NCBI RefSeq assembly: GCF_910592395.1
Contig: NC_088317.1
Location: 4,342,001 to 4,406,000, forward strand
Reading direction: 5' to 3'
DNA: 64,000 bases
From: Lineus longissimus
Lineage: Eukaryota > Nemertea > Pilidiophora > Heteronemertea > Lineidae
The notes under the pieces were generated by a model. The model searched no databases. It was given only the letters and a program-made list of their open reading frames with translations, and was not told the origin of the DNA. Below, one piece after another: positions 51,657-61,394 of this stretch. The stretch's first letter is position 1, and each line of letters starts with the position of its first letter. The translations under genes and the position numbers were made by a program.

Positions 51657-54037
51657 GTGAGAGTTTTGTCTTTTGCCATCTTGACTACCAATGTTTTACA
51701 CCTCATCAGTTTAACAAGTTAAAGGGTCTTTATCCCCCACCCGTTCGTGTGGATCAATGATGCTCAAACGTCCTCTTCCGCCCCTCTTCTTGCCGATTGT
51801 TGCTACCCCAGAACAATGTGATCACCGTATTCAGGATGATTTATAAGCTATGATTATAATGAACTGACATGCTCTCTCTGATGGTGTCCATTGTATAGCA
51901 GGTCTCAGTTTGGGAATTCAGTGGGCCGCAGTATTGTGGGGAGCCAAATGCCACATGACAGGCTGACTGGCTTCGTAGACTGTCTTTAGGACTTTGAATC
52001 AACACCACAGATGGCAGAAATATCAAGTGACGCATGCAGGTTGAAAAGTTACCAAAGTAACCAGGGTTCTCTAATGCACATTTGTAATAAAATTTGATCA
52101 GTGGAACCATGTTCAAGGCAAACTTGTCAACTTTATAATGAAGCCTCAAAAATCTGTTAATGGAACACATTCCGATGTCTCATTATTCTTAATTTTGAAA
52201 TTTATAATCTTGGCTTCGTTGTTGTGGCAAGGAGGTTTCTGTAAGATATCGCATATCAGTCCGGATTTACACCGGGGAGTTCTTGGGCGAAAAAGATTAG
52301 GTCCGCTATAAATGGGGACTGAAAGACGTATAGGTGTCTTGAGGCTTATTTGTGATTATAATTGCCATGGTAATGGGAACTTTGTGACAGTTGTTGGCAT
52401 GGCAACATACTCTGAAATGAGGTTGTTGAGAGATTGATGGAGTTTTGTTGCAGACTTTGAAATTAGTTGGGTGTAATTACCAATTGTGGGAATGGGGGTT
52501 TGGCAACATGTATGTCTGTTTTTAGGACTATGAAAGGAATGAGGTAGGGTTGCTTGTGGCATCGGGAAGTAGAGGGTGGTGGTTCTCGGGCAATGACATT
52601 CCAGGTGTGAAAGCACTACCAGTACTTTCAGTGCTTGGTAGGGTCACTTCCTTGTTAAAATTTTACGACCAGTCGGTGAAGGTGAACTGAAAATAGCCCT
52701 AGTCAAAATTACCAAGATTGCCTTGATAGTGAAACAGAGTAATTATCAGTTGTTCTCTTTACATAGAACTTCCGCTTGATCTATCCAATTTCCGAAGTCA
52801 GTCCTTCTTCCAGTCCAGTCAATCCCTTCTCTTGGGTCTTCCGTCAATTCCTAAATAACTCGCCAGAAATATCAACTACTAATAATCAAATTCCAAGTTA
52901 ACTTGAACGTAAATCGTTACACATTGATGCTGATAATGAAATGTATACTTGGTTCTTGCCCTCTTGAAACCATCTTTGGTTTGTCCCATCTGATATGAAC
53001 CGATGTTTATTTACATTTACAGTAGTTAATGCATTGTAGCTATTGATCAAGTTACTATGAACAATATCTGTCATGCTTTTGCACTCTGTTCCAACTTAAC
53101 AAGAACCTTTCGCATGTACATTGACATGTGATAATGCATTGCATTTTCTTTTCTTCTCATTGTGGAAATGTATTAGATATGATATCGATCTGGTTGATTA
53201 AGATAAGATGTACGGACTATCAAAGTGTATCTGTCTTTCATTAATTAACAGAAAACTAATTAGGAGATTAGGGAAGAATACTCTCACATTCTTCGCGTAA
53301 AATTCTCTGGACCCTATATTCCGACGCATGTACCGAAAACCTGGAGTAAAAGCTTTGAAATCGGTGCACTGGATTCTTTTGAAGATTCACCGTTGTTTTG
53401 GGAAAAAATGGAAGATTAATTGGATCTTCTTGCGGAGATATTGAAGATTTTCATTCTTTTATATCTTGTATCGCAAATATGAATTTGTCGTTCTGATTTA
53501 CAGTTCTTTCAGGATTTTGGATTCTGTGGAATAAATCAATTCTGACCTGTTAGATATTACCGTGGAGCTTACGAATTTCTGGTCTTTTTGATTGATGATA
53601 GCCCTTTTCGTTTTCCAGGTCAGATGGGATAAGGAAGAGCATTATGGTTATAAACATTGACAAAAAGTTAAAACTGGTTTAAAAAGAATCAGAAACTTTG
53701 CAAAAAAACATGAAAAAAACCCTGATCAGAGTCAGAATTTTATAAGCCAAGACTTTTAATGATTGGGTCAGAAGTGTCTTTGGTGATTATAGCATATAGG
53801 AATATCGAACCACACTCCACAGGGAGTTAATGAACATTCTTTATATAGAATAACACGAGTCGTTATTACATAATTAAACATAGCGGAGATTTTTCCTATC
53901 CCAAGATGCATTTTATGGTCGATCATGCCGCCATTGATACGAAGGGGCTCGGCCGCGGTGACCGAAATCGCACACTTACTGAGCAACGCCACAAACCGAA
54001 GGTTAATGTGGTCACAAGGACTATGTACTCTAACATT

Positions 54038-54061
54038 CACGTGACGTCGTATCTGACGTCA
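54038..54061. promoter_or_regulatory. Clustered E-box and CRE-like sites
   Basis: CACGTGACGTC (54038-54048) is followed by TGACGTCA (54054-54061), in a locally CpG-rich stretch that also has GGCCGCGGTGACC at about 53952. Such sites bind bZIP (CREB/ATF) and bHLH factors. A short phase-0 open frame begins about 100 bp downstream. A promoter or enhancer is plausible but not shown. Confidence 0.3.
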
Positions 54062-54157
54062 CCAAGATTTCGAAAACGCCCGTTATTTTTCTGTCGGAGT
54101 TCTTCTTCGTGGAATTACCATGGAGTTACGGAGTTAGATTGTTATACGGTGCCGAGA

Positions 54158-54214
54158 ATGTTCCCATCCCCTGGACTGCCCGAGTTGGGGGCGGGGAGTA
54201 TGGGTGCTATTGAG
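54158..54214 (+). CDS. Candidate short alternative first coding exon (weak)
   Basis: An ATG opens 19 codons (MFPSPGLPELGAGSMGAIE) ending at GAG|GTAGGG in phase 0. The open frame extends much further upstream (from 53906), so a longer start is possible. It lies just downstream of the CRE/E-box cluster in a GC-rich patch. I have no sequence match to known Dlg isoform starts. Confidence 0.15.
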
Positions 54215-54840
54215 GTAGGGTGCACGCAATACCTTTGCTTTCTTTGTGTGCCTCCTTCACTGGAAAGTTCCTGGCTGATAATGTTCAGTTTAAACGACTT
54301 CCTGTTGGAGAAATTTTGTAACATTGCAAAAAATATCGAATTCCTCCCTCCTGGACCAGTCCCCTCCCCACACCCACCCTACACCTTACCAACCATTGGT
54401 TGTCCAGTTGCATTCAAATGCTAATGGATCGAAATGAGAGAGCCATATAAAAAAATTCCTCGCCAATGACGGCATTCTACAAACTGGGCAAAGAAGTCGA
54501 GTGTATCCGTCAAACTTTTTTTATACCAGGCTTAATTTCGACATCAGGCGATCGAGTTTGATGGTTTGAAATCGATTTTCATGTGCATGCTATCACACAC
54601 AGTTATCTTCAATGACTAATTGAGTTTTATCTGATGAAAAATGCACTCGAAATGGATTGAATCAGAAAAAAAGAACTTGGTAGAATTCATTCTGGAGGTT
54701 TGAACATGGCTGCTAAGCCATTTTATCTCTGCCCCCTCCCCCCTCGCAAGACCAATGAATGGCACTCAAGGCCCAAGGATATTGTAGAGAGTACATAGAT
54801 ATACAATCACATGAAATTTGGTTGCAATCTGACTTTGTTT

Positions 54841-54879
54841 AATTTTCAAGATGGCCGCCTGGAGGCCATCTTGAAAATT
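54841..54879. repeat. Perfect 16-bp hairpin
   Basis: AATTTTCAAGATGGCC (54841-54856) and GGCCATCTTGAAAATT (54864-54879) are exact reverse complements around a 7-base loop. The arm core AAGATGGC resembles a YY1-type site, so it could be a paired regulatory motif. It could equally be a microelement remnant. Confidence 0.55.
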
Positions 54880-56153
54880 TTGACCATCTACAAAATTTTC
54901 TTGATGACATGGAAGACAATGTCAGTCTGAGTACTGAACCAAGATTTGGGGTGAAAACATCAAAGTCTAGTTGATTGAGAGGGAATATCATTTTCGTGAT
55001 ATTTTGAAGAATTACTGCCAAATGAGCATTGATATAAAAATTTTACTTAACATCTATCAGATTAAGTATCTATCATCAATATCCCGCATTTTCAGCATTA
55101 TATCACGCACAGTTTGCAGATGCAGACAACTTTAAAAATACCTTTTACCCAAGTCTTACAGGCTTTTCAGTCCTATACATTCATGCTCATGGATGGTCAT
55201 ATGGGTCCTGCCAGGTGTATTTAGTTCCACAAACCGATATCAGGTAGAGCCACTCGCCTTATCACAGTTGGTTCTTTGATTTGGTTGTTATCTCTGTGTG
55301 AAATCATCTTACTTAATCACCAGTTGATATCGTATTACATAAAAACTTATAAATAAGCTTACAGTGCTAATGTTAGCCAACTGAATGCAAAACATTAGCC
55401 AATGCTACCCGAATTTCAAAAAAATTGTGAATGTAGCTATGGAGTTAAGTATAGAGGTAGGCCCGTGCAATTGGATCCGAGATTGGTACCTGGCCATCTT
55501 AAAGATGGCAGCACTGGGACAAATGAGACAATCAGTCATGTCTGCCATGTTTTTATGTAAATGTCTGATATGCTCATTTGATTTTGTCCACTTCTCGGAT
55601 GTTCATGTTCACATCATGTGTGTCTGATGTCACAGTGGCAAGTGTTAACAGGCCTAGAGAAAGTTCATGATCATGTTATGTCTGCATACTAACATGGCAG
55701 ATCAACTCACTCTCTTTATTGCTCATCGCAGCGATAAGTATCACAGATTACTGGAACGAAAATTGCTCCTTTGCAGGGACGTTTTATGTTTATGTTTGGT
55801 CATTCTCATACGACTCATTCTCATTCCCAACGGCGCCATGTTCACCGCCAGACACCTTGATTGCCATCATCAGAGGAACCAGGTGCCGTTATCAATCTCC
55901 TATTGTTGGAGGTAAAGTAGGAGAGCAATTTCATCGTGTTTGTTGTGGTGGCGTTGAAAGGCGTGGAGATGACGGGACTGTTGATGAAATATTGTCAGCT
56001 GAGGCAGAAATCAGATTGCCGGCATGAGTGATTGATTCGATTGGAAGAGTTATACAGGGCGTCCAAGGAAGTTGGGGTATATTTTGAGTTGGAATTCTTG
56101 TGCAGCTTGTTCTTCTTCTTCCTCTTCATTCGGAAGTTTTGAGATTCAAGCTG

Positions 56154-56270
56154 GACAGTCAGTTCGTTTTTGGTAATGATGTCAGCTGTCCTCAAGGGGT
56201 CCACCATAGAGCTTTGTGGTGTGGGTGGTGTCCTTTGGGCAGTATTCCTCTCTATTCTTCATCAAGTAGC
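56154..56270. repeat. Dispersed repeat, copy 2
   Basis: It matches 7616-7735 (shared GGTAA, GGCTGTCCT/AGCTGTCCT, TCCACCA, GAGCTTTGTGGT, TGTCCTTTGG, CCTCTCTA) in the same orientation. Confidence 0.5.
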
Positions 56271-56466
56271 AGGTTGGAAGTCTAATACAGCTTCTCCTTT
56301 CCTTTTGCATATGCAGTTAGTGTTTTGGGTGTGGAAGTGTTAAGTTGTAAGGTATGCCCTATGTACACAACTATATTTTTGTGTCTGACTGTATGAATTG
56401 GCTTGTGTTCTTGGAATTTCTACTCAGACTTCTCCTTTACACCCGATGAAATCTGGAGATCTCAAT

Positions 56467-56760
56467 CTCACCGCATCAGCTGGGTAGGGTTACTCTGCAA
56501 TACTTTAGTTGGGGAGACGCTTGCCAGTCTTCTCCAGCTATACTGTAAAGTCGGTCAGGAGCCACCTCCATCTCGCTGCATCAGCTAGGTAGCGTTACTA
56601 GGCAATACTTCAGTTGGGGAGATGCTTGCCAGTCTTTTCCAGCTCTTTCTGTAAAGTCAGCCAGGAGCTGTCATTACTTCATGGTGGAAGTACCCAGCGA
56701 GTCTTTTACAGCTCTTACTGTGAAGTCAGTCAGGAGCTGTCATAACTTCGTGGTTTCTGC
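56467..56760. repeat. Local tandem repeats (105 bp and about 70 bp)
   Basis: GCATCAGCT(G/A)GGTAG recurs at 56473 and 56578 with AATACTTnAGTTGGGGAGA and TTGCCAGTCTT in both. A second, shorter repeat (AGCTCTTnCTGTnAAGTCAG, GGAGCTGTCAT) follows at about 56641 and 56710. Confidence 0.8.
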
Positions 56761-57241
56761 TGCACCACACACTGTCCTTTTGGCAGTGGAGTCGGAATAG
56801 TGTAAAAGACTTTACCAAAAAAAATTTAGCAAAATTTACGAGATATTGGCTTCGAGAATATTACCCGGTTAACAGTAATATACACACAGATAATTTACTC
56901 CCTACAACTGCCAAGCTGTCCGGCTGCAACATGTATTTGTACTCTAAGCGTTCCTGGGAGCAAGTTGTTACCAACTTTCTCCGCTCTATGTTTATTATTT
57001 TCTTCCAAGATTTTCTTTTACCGAGGTTTCTGCATTTTGTAACTGGCTGTACGCCAGTTTCACATATTCAGGTGGGCTAATCGTTTGTACCTGGGAAACC
57101 AGTTCTAAGTCGAGTAGAATCTGCCGTGTGTTATGCCAAACAGGTAGAGGAAATTCTGGACGTGGGTCTGGCTTCTTGGTAAGAGTTGGAAAAGGTCATT
57201 CAGGGGTTCAGCCAACAGGATTCCCGTTTGGATACGAGTAG

Positions 57242-57415
57242 GCAAGGTATGGAACCCTTATCATGTTGAACCAAGTTGTCAATTATCGCTCGAATCGACC
57301 GCCCTCTGCGAGTTCGTCGTGCAGTTCTCCGAGATTACATCGTCGTGCGCAGCAGGCTCAGGCACAAGCTCTGGTGCAAGCTCAACACAGGAGTCATCAG
57401 AAAGAAAAGGAAAAG
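57242..57415 (+). CDS. Dlg linker exon, Ser-rich then Ala/Gln-rich (probable)
   Basis: The exon ends at GAAAAG|GTATGA in phase 0. Taking the acceptor GATACGAGTAG gives 174 nt (58 codons), also entering in phase 0. The only other reading with a defined start would be the ATG at 57263, which would make it an alternative first exon. The peptide has MLNQVVNYRSNRPPSASSS, a Ser-rich stretch, then RAQQAQAQALVQAQHRSHQ and a Lys/Glu end (KEKEK). The Gln/Ala-rich character resembles the Gln-rich segment before PDZ1 in Drosophila Dlg. The acceptor is weak, so the 5' border is the least certain part. Confidence 0.6.
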
Positions 57416-59708
57416 GTATGAAGATGTTTGCATGAAAAATTGTTGGTCATGCGCCCCAACGTTAAAGTTCCTAATTGGCATGAATTCTCTATTTGGTTTG
57501 GAATCTGCTTGTCAAACATGTTTAAACAAGCCTGTAGTTGCTTTTTCGTCGGGAGGGGACAGGGGGTCAGAGCAACCTGTTCTTTTTCACCCGGAGAATT
57601 TGATAACAACAATCGGAAGAAGATAATCTGTGATGGAGAGTCTGATGATAAGGTTTTGTTGATAAAAATATGCATTGGAAAATGTAACATAAAAGCTTAG
57701 ATTTGAATTTCTATCTTCACAACCTCAAGTCAAATAACTTCAAGAGTGTTTTGCAATGGAAACGGAGTGCTTTGGAACCTCCCTTAGCAAACACCTCTCT
57801 ATTGAGGACACCCTCTCTATTAAGGGCACTAGTTTCGGACACAAATTGGTTGTTTCTATTCAATTTGACCTCTCTAATCAGGAAACATCTCTATTAAGGA
57901 CAGCAGCTGTCAGTCTCTAGGGTGTCCTTAATAGAGAGGTTCTCCCGTAAATGAAATCTTTAGAGTGATACAGCTTCTGTTGATATAATTTTGTGGGGGA
58001 AAAGCTTCCAAATTCAAGTTGCAGAAGATGGGGTAGTGATGGCAGTGTTTTCATTTTCTGTTTCCAATGTTTGATGACGAAAGCCACTGCGACCTTCTCC
58101 TTGTCACAGCGGCTGGAACTGCCAACTAAATGAAGCCACAATACTTCTTCATGATGTGGGCAGATTTCTAGCTGTAGAACCTGTTGTTCTGCGCTGGCCA
58201 AGGCTTCCAGTTCTATAAGCCAGGCTCGAATACTTCCACTGAATTCTTCACTCAAGTACCGACCACAAACATGAACCCGGTTCAATCAGATAAGCAGCCT
58301 CGCATTTACACTTGCTGCAGAGGAACCTTTTAAATGCGTAGAAAATGCTGGTTTAGTTAGGATGGGAAAACATCGAAAGTAATTCTATTGATGATAGGTC
58401 CAGTGTACCTTTTCACGTACCAACTCACCCTGGTAGCAGCGTAGCGTAAATGCGGGTGTACATTTCCTCTGCTATTGCACTCAGTAGTCAATATCCAGAG
58501 ATCTATAAAACTGTGCATGGAACCAGCTGCTAACTTTCCAAGTTGCATGCTAAATTCTCGCTGTGGTATACTAATTCTGCCATCCTTCACAGTTACTTGA
58601 GGAGGTTAATTGGTAAAACTAGCTGGGTAGTTCAGCTATGTAGAGCAATGGCTTGGTACTGAGTTTTCAATTTCACACGACAACAACAAAAAACACGATG
58701 ACCAAATCGATCAAATCCGATTGCCGTCCAAATTTTCCTCGTGTTAATTGAAACTACTTGGTACTCATGTGGACTTGTCCAGATTCCAAGTTGTCCTGTA
58801 TTCAGCTTGTTCTATTGGGTCTGAACTCAAACTGACCCAAAATGACTAAAATAAGTGAGGAGATGGAGCAACTTCACAGCTGGCGCACCATTCATTTTGT
58901 GGTATTCTTCATTGCAAGGCTGGTGCCATCCAAGTAGTCAGAGCGGCACCTGACTGATTTTACAGTAATTGCAAAACCAGCAACATAATGCACTGACGTC
59001 TAGGACTCAAAGGTTGCAGCATGCTCACAAACTCAATATATCGATTATATTAAAATCATAACGCTTCCAAATTCTCCGCTGTGAAACAAAGATTTTATTA
59101 CCCAATACAGCATGTTATTACAGAATGCAGGCGAAGCGGTACATAAAAGCAACAAAGTGATTACAACTCTAAAAGCTGTAGGCAATTTTCTTCCTCAAAG
59201 ACCAGAAAACATGTTCAGTAATTGTGTTGTGGCTTGAGAGTTTGGTTAGTTCCTTTGATTTTTTACATTCGTTGGCGGTGGCTCCTAACTTGGTTGAATA
59301 TAGATTGCCTAGTTTTGCTATGGAGGCAAATTTTTCACAAACATATTTTCAGCCGGTTGTAAGTTTATAGAATGTTTGCAAGATACATATTCGATGTAGC
59401 AAAATATCATGTATGGCATTGTTCTTTTGGCCTACTTTTCAGATTCCAGTCGTGAAATCAAACTTGCCTCAAGCAATGACCAGAGAAGACCACGAAAGGA
59501 AATTAGACAGCTGTCAGAATTTCGTAATGATTTTAGATAGTAAAGCTGTCATTTATGGAGGAGAGTGTATAACTAAGATATTCTGACAGCGATCAAAAAT
59601 CAAGATTTCTTGCTGAATTTTCATTGTACAATCAAATGTTTAGAAACGAATGATGAATGATAAATATTGTCACAAAGTGTTTACAAATCTTTTAATTTCT
59701 CATTCTAG
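57416..59708 (+). other. Dlg intron between the Gln/Ala-rich exons
   Basis: This 2.3-kb intron runs from GTATGA to TAATTTCTCATTCTAG. It contains a fragment of the CCTCCCTTAG TIR family (57773-57943). Several short open frames have no features. The rest is unremarkable. Confidence 0.6.
57773..57943. mobile_element. CCTCCCTTAG TIR-family copy
   Basis: GGAACCTCCCTTAGCAAACA at the left and GTGTCCTTAATAGAGAGGTT at the right mirror the body of 5767-5948, with ACCTCTCTAATCAGG between. The outermost ends (CAGTAGA / TCTACTG) are lost. Confidence 0.65.
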
Positions 59709-59744
59709 CAACAGGCGGCAGCAGCAGAAGCAGCGGCGAGATAC
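59709..59744 (+). CDS. Dlg linker micro-exon, Ala-rich (probable)
   Basis: This 36-nt exon (12 codons: QQAAAAEAAARY) has a good acceptor (TTTAATTTCTCATTCTAG) and a strong donor (TAC|GTAAGT), phase 0 at both ends. It follows in frame from KEKEK of the previous exon and extends the same Gln/Ala-rich, likely helical segment. Dlg genes are known for small alternatively spliced linker exons. The next expected exon (start of PDZ1) is not found in the remaining 4 kb, so it must lie beyond the window. Confidence 0.65.
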
Positions 59745-59925
59745 GTAAGTTTACATTTAAACGTTTTTATGACATATTGATTGGTTCCCTGGAAAGAAAC
59801 CTGAGCATCTCTACATTCAGCTGAGCGCTAGGCAGCTGGCCCGTGGACCTCTTGTTACTACAGATCAATTGGTTCCCTGCCTTCTCACTAGGGCAAATCA
59901 GGTGTTACATGTATGTGATTGCGTG

Positions 59926-59953
59926 AGATTTGAGTATTGGATACGATTGGTCA
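59926..59953. repeat. 28-bp direct repeat flanking the 444-bp element (left)
   Basis: It begins AGATTTGAGTATTGG and ends GATTGGTCA, and is identical to 60398-60425. It directly abuts the GAGACAAG terminus of the element. Confidence 0.9.
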
Positions 59954-60397
59954 GAGACAAGACCACAATTGATTTTTTAAGCCTTTTAGCAGTTAAATTG
60001 TCAATGTTTGACCGCGACGCATCAAATAACGCGTGGTGTTGTGAATCTGAAATTTAGATTATGTTATTCCGGACAGTCGGGCAAGTAAATGGTGAAAAAT
60101 AAACTGGTGATTGACCACGGAAATTTTTTTATAATCGACAAATTAGACAGACTTTGATATTTCCACTCTTTTCAGCCAACTGGCAGAAAAAACTCAAAAC
60201 ACGCCCCCTATTACCAAATTAGCAAAATTCGAAATTAATTTTTTCATCAAATAATTTCTTTATATCTGTAGACTTGCCACAGCAAATATTTTTTCAATAC
60301 CTCTCGAAATATGTACTTGAGAGTTAAAAACATGCACTCGTCTAATTGATAGGCCTCGACCCTCCAACCTATGAATATTCATTAGTGGTCTTGTCTC
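59954..60397 (+). mobile_element. 444-bp TIR element, copy 2
   Basis: It starts GAGACAAGACCAC and ends GTGGTCTTGTCTC. It is closely similar throughout to the reverse complement of 19941-20384 and has the same length. It sits exactly between two identical 28-bp direct repeats, far longer than the target duplications of usual DNA transposons. It is non-coding and lies about 210 bp after the Dlg micro-exon. Confidence 0.88.
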
Positions 60398-60425
60398 AGA
60401 TTTGAGTATTGGATACGATTGGTCA
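60398..60425. repeat. 28-bp direct repeat flanking the 444-bp element (right)
   Basis: An identical copy of 59926-59953, starting at the base after the GTCTTGTCTC terminus. Confidence 0.9.
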
Positions 60426-61394
60426 AGAGAAGTCAAAGTTGCCCTAGTGGGACAATTTGGAACCGGTCAACTTGCAATTTTGGTACGGGGCTGAATAGTG
60501 TCAAACTGTACTTGCTATGATGACCCATTTTCATAAAACGTTCATTGGATCCTATATAAAGCATAGTTTGTGTTAATCATCATAGATTCTACCACAGACC
60601 ATCACAGATTCTATGAACCTTAGCCTGTGAATGATACAATTCGTGTCAACCTTCATCCTCCTATTGAAGGCCTTTCTATCATTCCTGAAATACACTCAGT
60701 CCCACTGTGTGAGTGTATTTCCGAAGTGAAACAAATGCCTGCTATGTGAGGGGATCAAACTTTTAGATTTGACCTACAAACATACACTAGAGTAACACAT
60801 GTTAGATGCGTACCCATGCTCCCACTATCTCCGTGGAGCCAAGAAATCGACATTGGTACAGTTGATTGGTTTGTGTGGTATTAATGCACTTATTTCCAGA
60901 TCATCTATAGATATCTCCGGCATGGCCATTGCACTTTGGCTTGTACCTGTCAGCGCGCATTAGCGGGAGAGATTTTAACTCTACATTTTTTACATGGGGA
61001 TGTTTTTTCATAAAAGTACTACACTTATATCTCAATTGTGACAGCACCAACAAAGATTTTATGCAATAAAAGAAGGATTCGTCTAATTGTCATGCCGGTG
61101 TAACGTTTTTGGTTGTTCCCCGTATTCCACTCCGAGTTTCAAACAAAATCCAGCTGGAGACACCTATTGTAGCCTTCCCAAACAATGATAGGAAACACTT
61201 CCCAAATAATCAAATGGAAACACTCAAAAACACCGGCACTGATGACTGTTTGCGACTTAGGCGCCCTTATCAGGGAAGTTCTACTGAAGTCGCAAACATC
61301 TCAAGGTTCACAGTAACAACCGATCCAATGAATTCCAAGGTGACATCATGAGGGCTAATCTGGCATGGAACCCTATCTTTGATAGTATCAGCTA

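Larger units (their letters stand above)
47096..57241 (+). other. Dlg intron between linker exons (about 10 kb) with candidate alternative exons
   Basis: The intron starts GTAAGTG. It contains three phase-0 candidates (49375-49476, 51408-51656, 54158-54214), a CRE/E-box cluster (54038-54061), a duplication (47587-47758), a SINE tail fragment (49640-49740), a perfect hairpin (54841-54879), a dispersed repeat (56154-56270) and a local repeat (56467-56760). A second small palindrome GCCATCTTAAAGATGGC lies at 55493-55509. The stretches 47800-49300 and 52200-53800 show nothing I can name. Confidence 0.65.
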
